In this document: positions 5,936-6,423 of the stretch, piece by piece | Layout of the letters: each line of letters begins with the position of its first letter | Position numbering within the stretch: the first letter of the stretch is position 1 | From: Spirochaetales bacterium | GTDB taxonomy: Bacteria; Spirochaetota; Spirochaetia; DSM-27196; SKKC01 | Assembly (NCBI GenBank): GCA_007121695.1 | Contig: SKKC01000322.1 | Location: 1 to 6,423 of the forward strand | Reading direction: 5' to 3' | DNA: 6,423 nucleotides | Translations under genes and position numbers: made by a program | The notes under the pieces: model-generated | Database searches by the model: none | Seen by the model: only the letters and a program-made list of their open reading frames with translations | What the model was told of the DNA's origin: nothing

Positions 5936-6423
5936 ATGAAACGAAGCGAGTTCTGGTCAGTTATCATTCGGGGGGTTCTCGTCGGAGTCCTGTTCGTGTC
6001 GTGCGAGGTGGTTTCCCGGGATACCTCACCCGGGGCCGAGCAGCCTGTCGCGGATTTCGCCGGAAATGTCGCACCTGGAAGCGACCCGCGCATCGATACC
6101 ACGCAGACGGCGGGGCAGACAGCACCACCTGCCCCCGAACCCGTTGCGGTACCGCTTGAGTACCTCCTGCTTCCGCAGCACGCATCGCCCCGGGTCGTGG
6201 CGCCCCGGGACAGCGAGATCGGGGAACTGGGTACGGATTCCGGTTCCGGTGTCGAAGCGGAGCTGATCGGCTTCGTCGTAGAGGTGCTGAACCGCCTTGT
6301 GAACAGGGAGTCGGTTGCCGGGCTTGTCAGATCTGACCGGCAACGCATCGTCGATCGGCGGCTGCGGCCGGTTACGGAAGACGGGTACGCACCGGAACGT
6401 TTTCGGGTTGGGGTCCCGCAGCA
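5936..6423 (+). CDS. Putative lipoprotein, 3' part outside the window
   Basis: An open frame starts at ATG 5936 after a GGGCGGA purine-rich stretch and runs off the right edge (162 codons visible). Residues 1-22 form a signal peptide: MKR, then a hydrophobic core (VIIRGVLVGVLFVS), ending in FVSC with C23 as the likely lipidated cysteine. Phe at -3 fits the relaxed lipobox of spirochaetes. Residues 24-75 are Pro/Thr/Ala/Gly-rich and look like a flexible linker away from the membrane. A more ordered part begins near LEYLLLPQH (about 74-82) and contains a helix (AELIGFVVEVLNRLVNRES) followed by an Arg-rich stretch. I recognise no domain in the visible part. A 175-codon antisense frame over it is Ser/Thr/Arg-rich and has no plausible features, so I prefer this strand. 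Confidence 0.75.
   Translation, partial: MKRSEFWSVIIRGVLVGVLFVSCEVVSRDTSPGAEQPVADFAGNVAPGSDPRIDTTQTAGQTAPPAPEPVAVPLEYLLLPQHASPRVVAPRDSEIGELGTDSGSGVEAELIGFVVEVLNRLVNRESVAGLVRSDRQRIVDRRLRPVTEDGYAPERFRVGVPQ

Noticed and set aside
5821..6348. A 175-codon minus-strand open frame opposite the lipoprotein gene
   Set aside because: Ser/Thr/Arg-rich with no domain or signal, and the plus strand has a signal peptide with lipobox in a frame open to the edge.
1..6423. CRISPR arrays, tRNA/rRNA genes, insertion sequences, prophage or integrase genes
   Set aside because: No regularly spaced repeats, no tRNA-like cloverleaf or rRNA sequence, and no transposase or integrase motifs were seen on either strand.

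Overview
The window looks like chromosomal DNA from a spirochaete, probably a free-living, moderately GC-rich member of the Spirochaetales. This is an inference from protein style: a lipoprotein signal with a relaxed spirochaetal lipobox, a long exported surface-type protein, and several spirochaete-like conserved unknowns. No gene here fixes a genus. There are no RNA genes, CRISPR arrays, transposases or prophage genes; coding density is very high and every intergenic gap is under 80 bases.

Layout: (1) positions 1-968, minus strand: the 5' part of a large exported protein that runs off the left edge. (2) A 69-bp divergent gap with promoter-like sequences facing both ways. (3) Positions 1038-3447, plus strand: a compact three-gene cluster. 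It holds a soluble unknown, a membrane protein built from a voltage-sensor module joined to an extracytoplasmic loop and a HAMP-like tail, and a DUF503/YlxP-family protein. A perfect 13-bp inverted repeat sits between the last two genes with the DUF503 start codon in its loop. (4) A convergent junction of only 5 bp. A possible intrinsic terminator for the plus-strand cluster lies inside the opposing gene. (5) Positions 5861-3453, minus strand: a translationally coupled three-gene operon. In transcription order it holds an HD-domain phosphohydrolase of the dNTPase/SAMHD1 type, a small unknown, and a ComFB-domain protein with a C-terminal beta-sandwich-like domain. (6) A 74-bp divergent gap. (7) Positions 5936 to the right edge, plus strand: the 5' part of a lipoprotein.

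Functionally, the minus-strand operon suggests nucleotide metabolism or signalling: a probable nucleotide phosphohydrolase is stitched by 4-bp and 14-bp overlaps to a probable signal-binding ComFB protein. The plus-strand cluster centres on an unusual membrane receptor that appears to carry a voltage sensor but no ion-selective pore. These links are inference from gene order and overlap. The most notable items are the voltage-sensor/HAMP protein, the hairpin around the DUF503 start, and the HD-unknown-ComFB operon.
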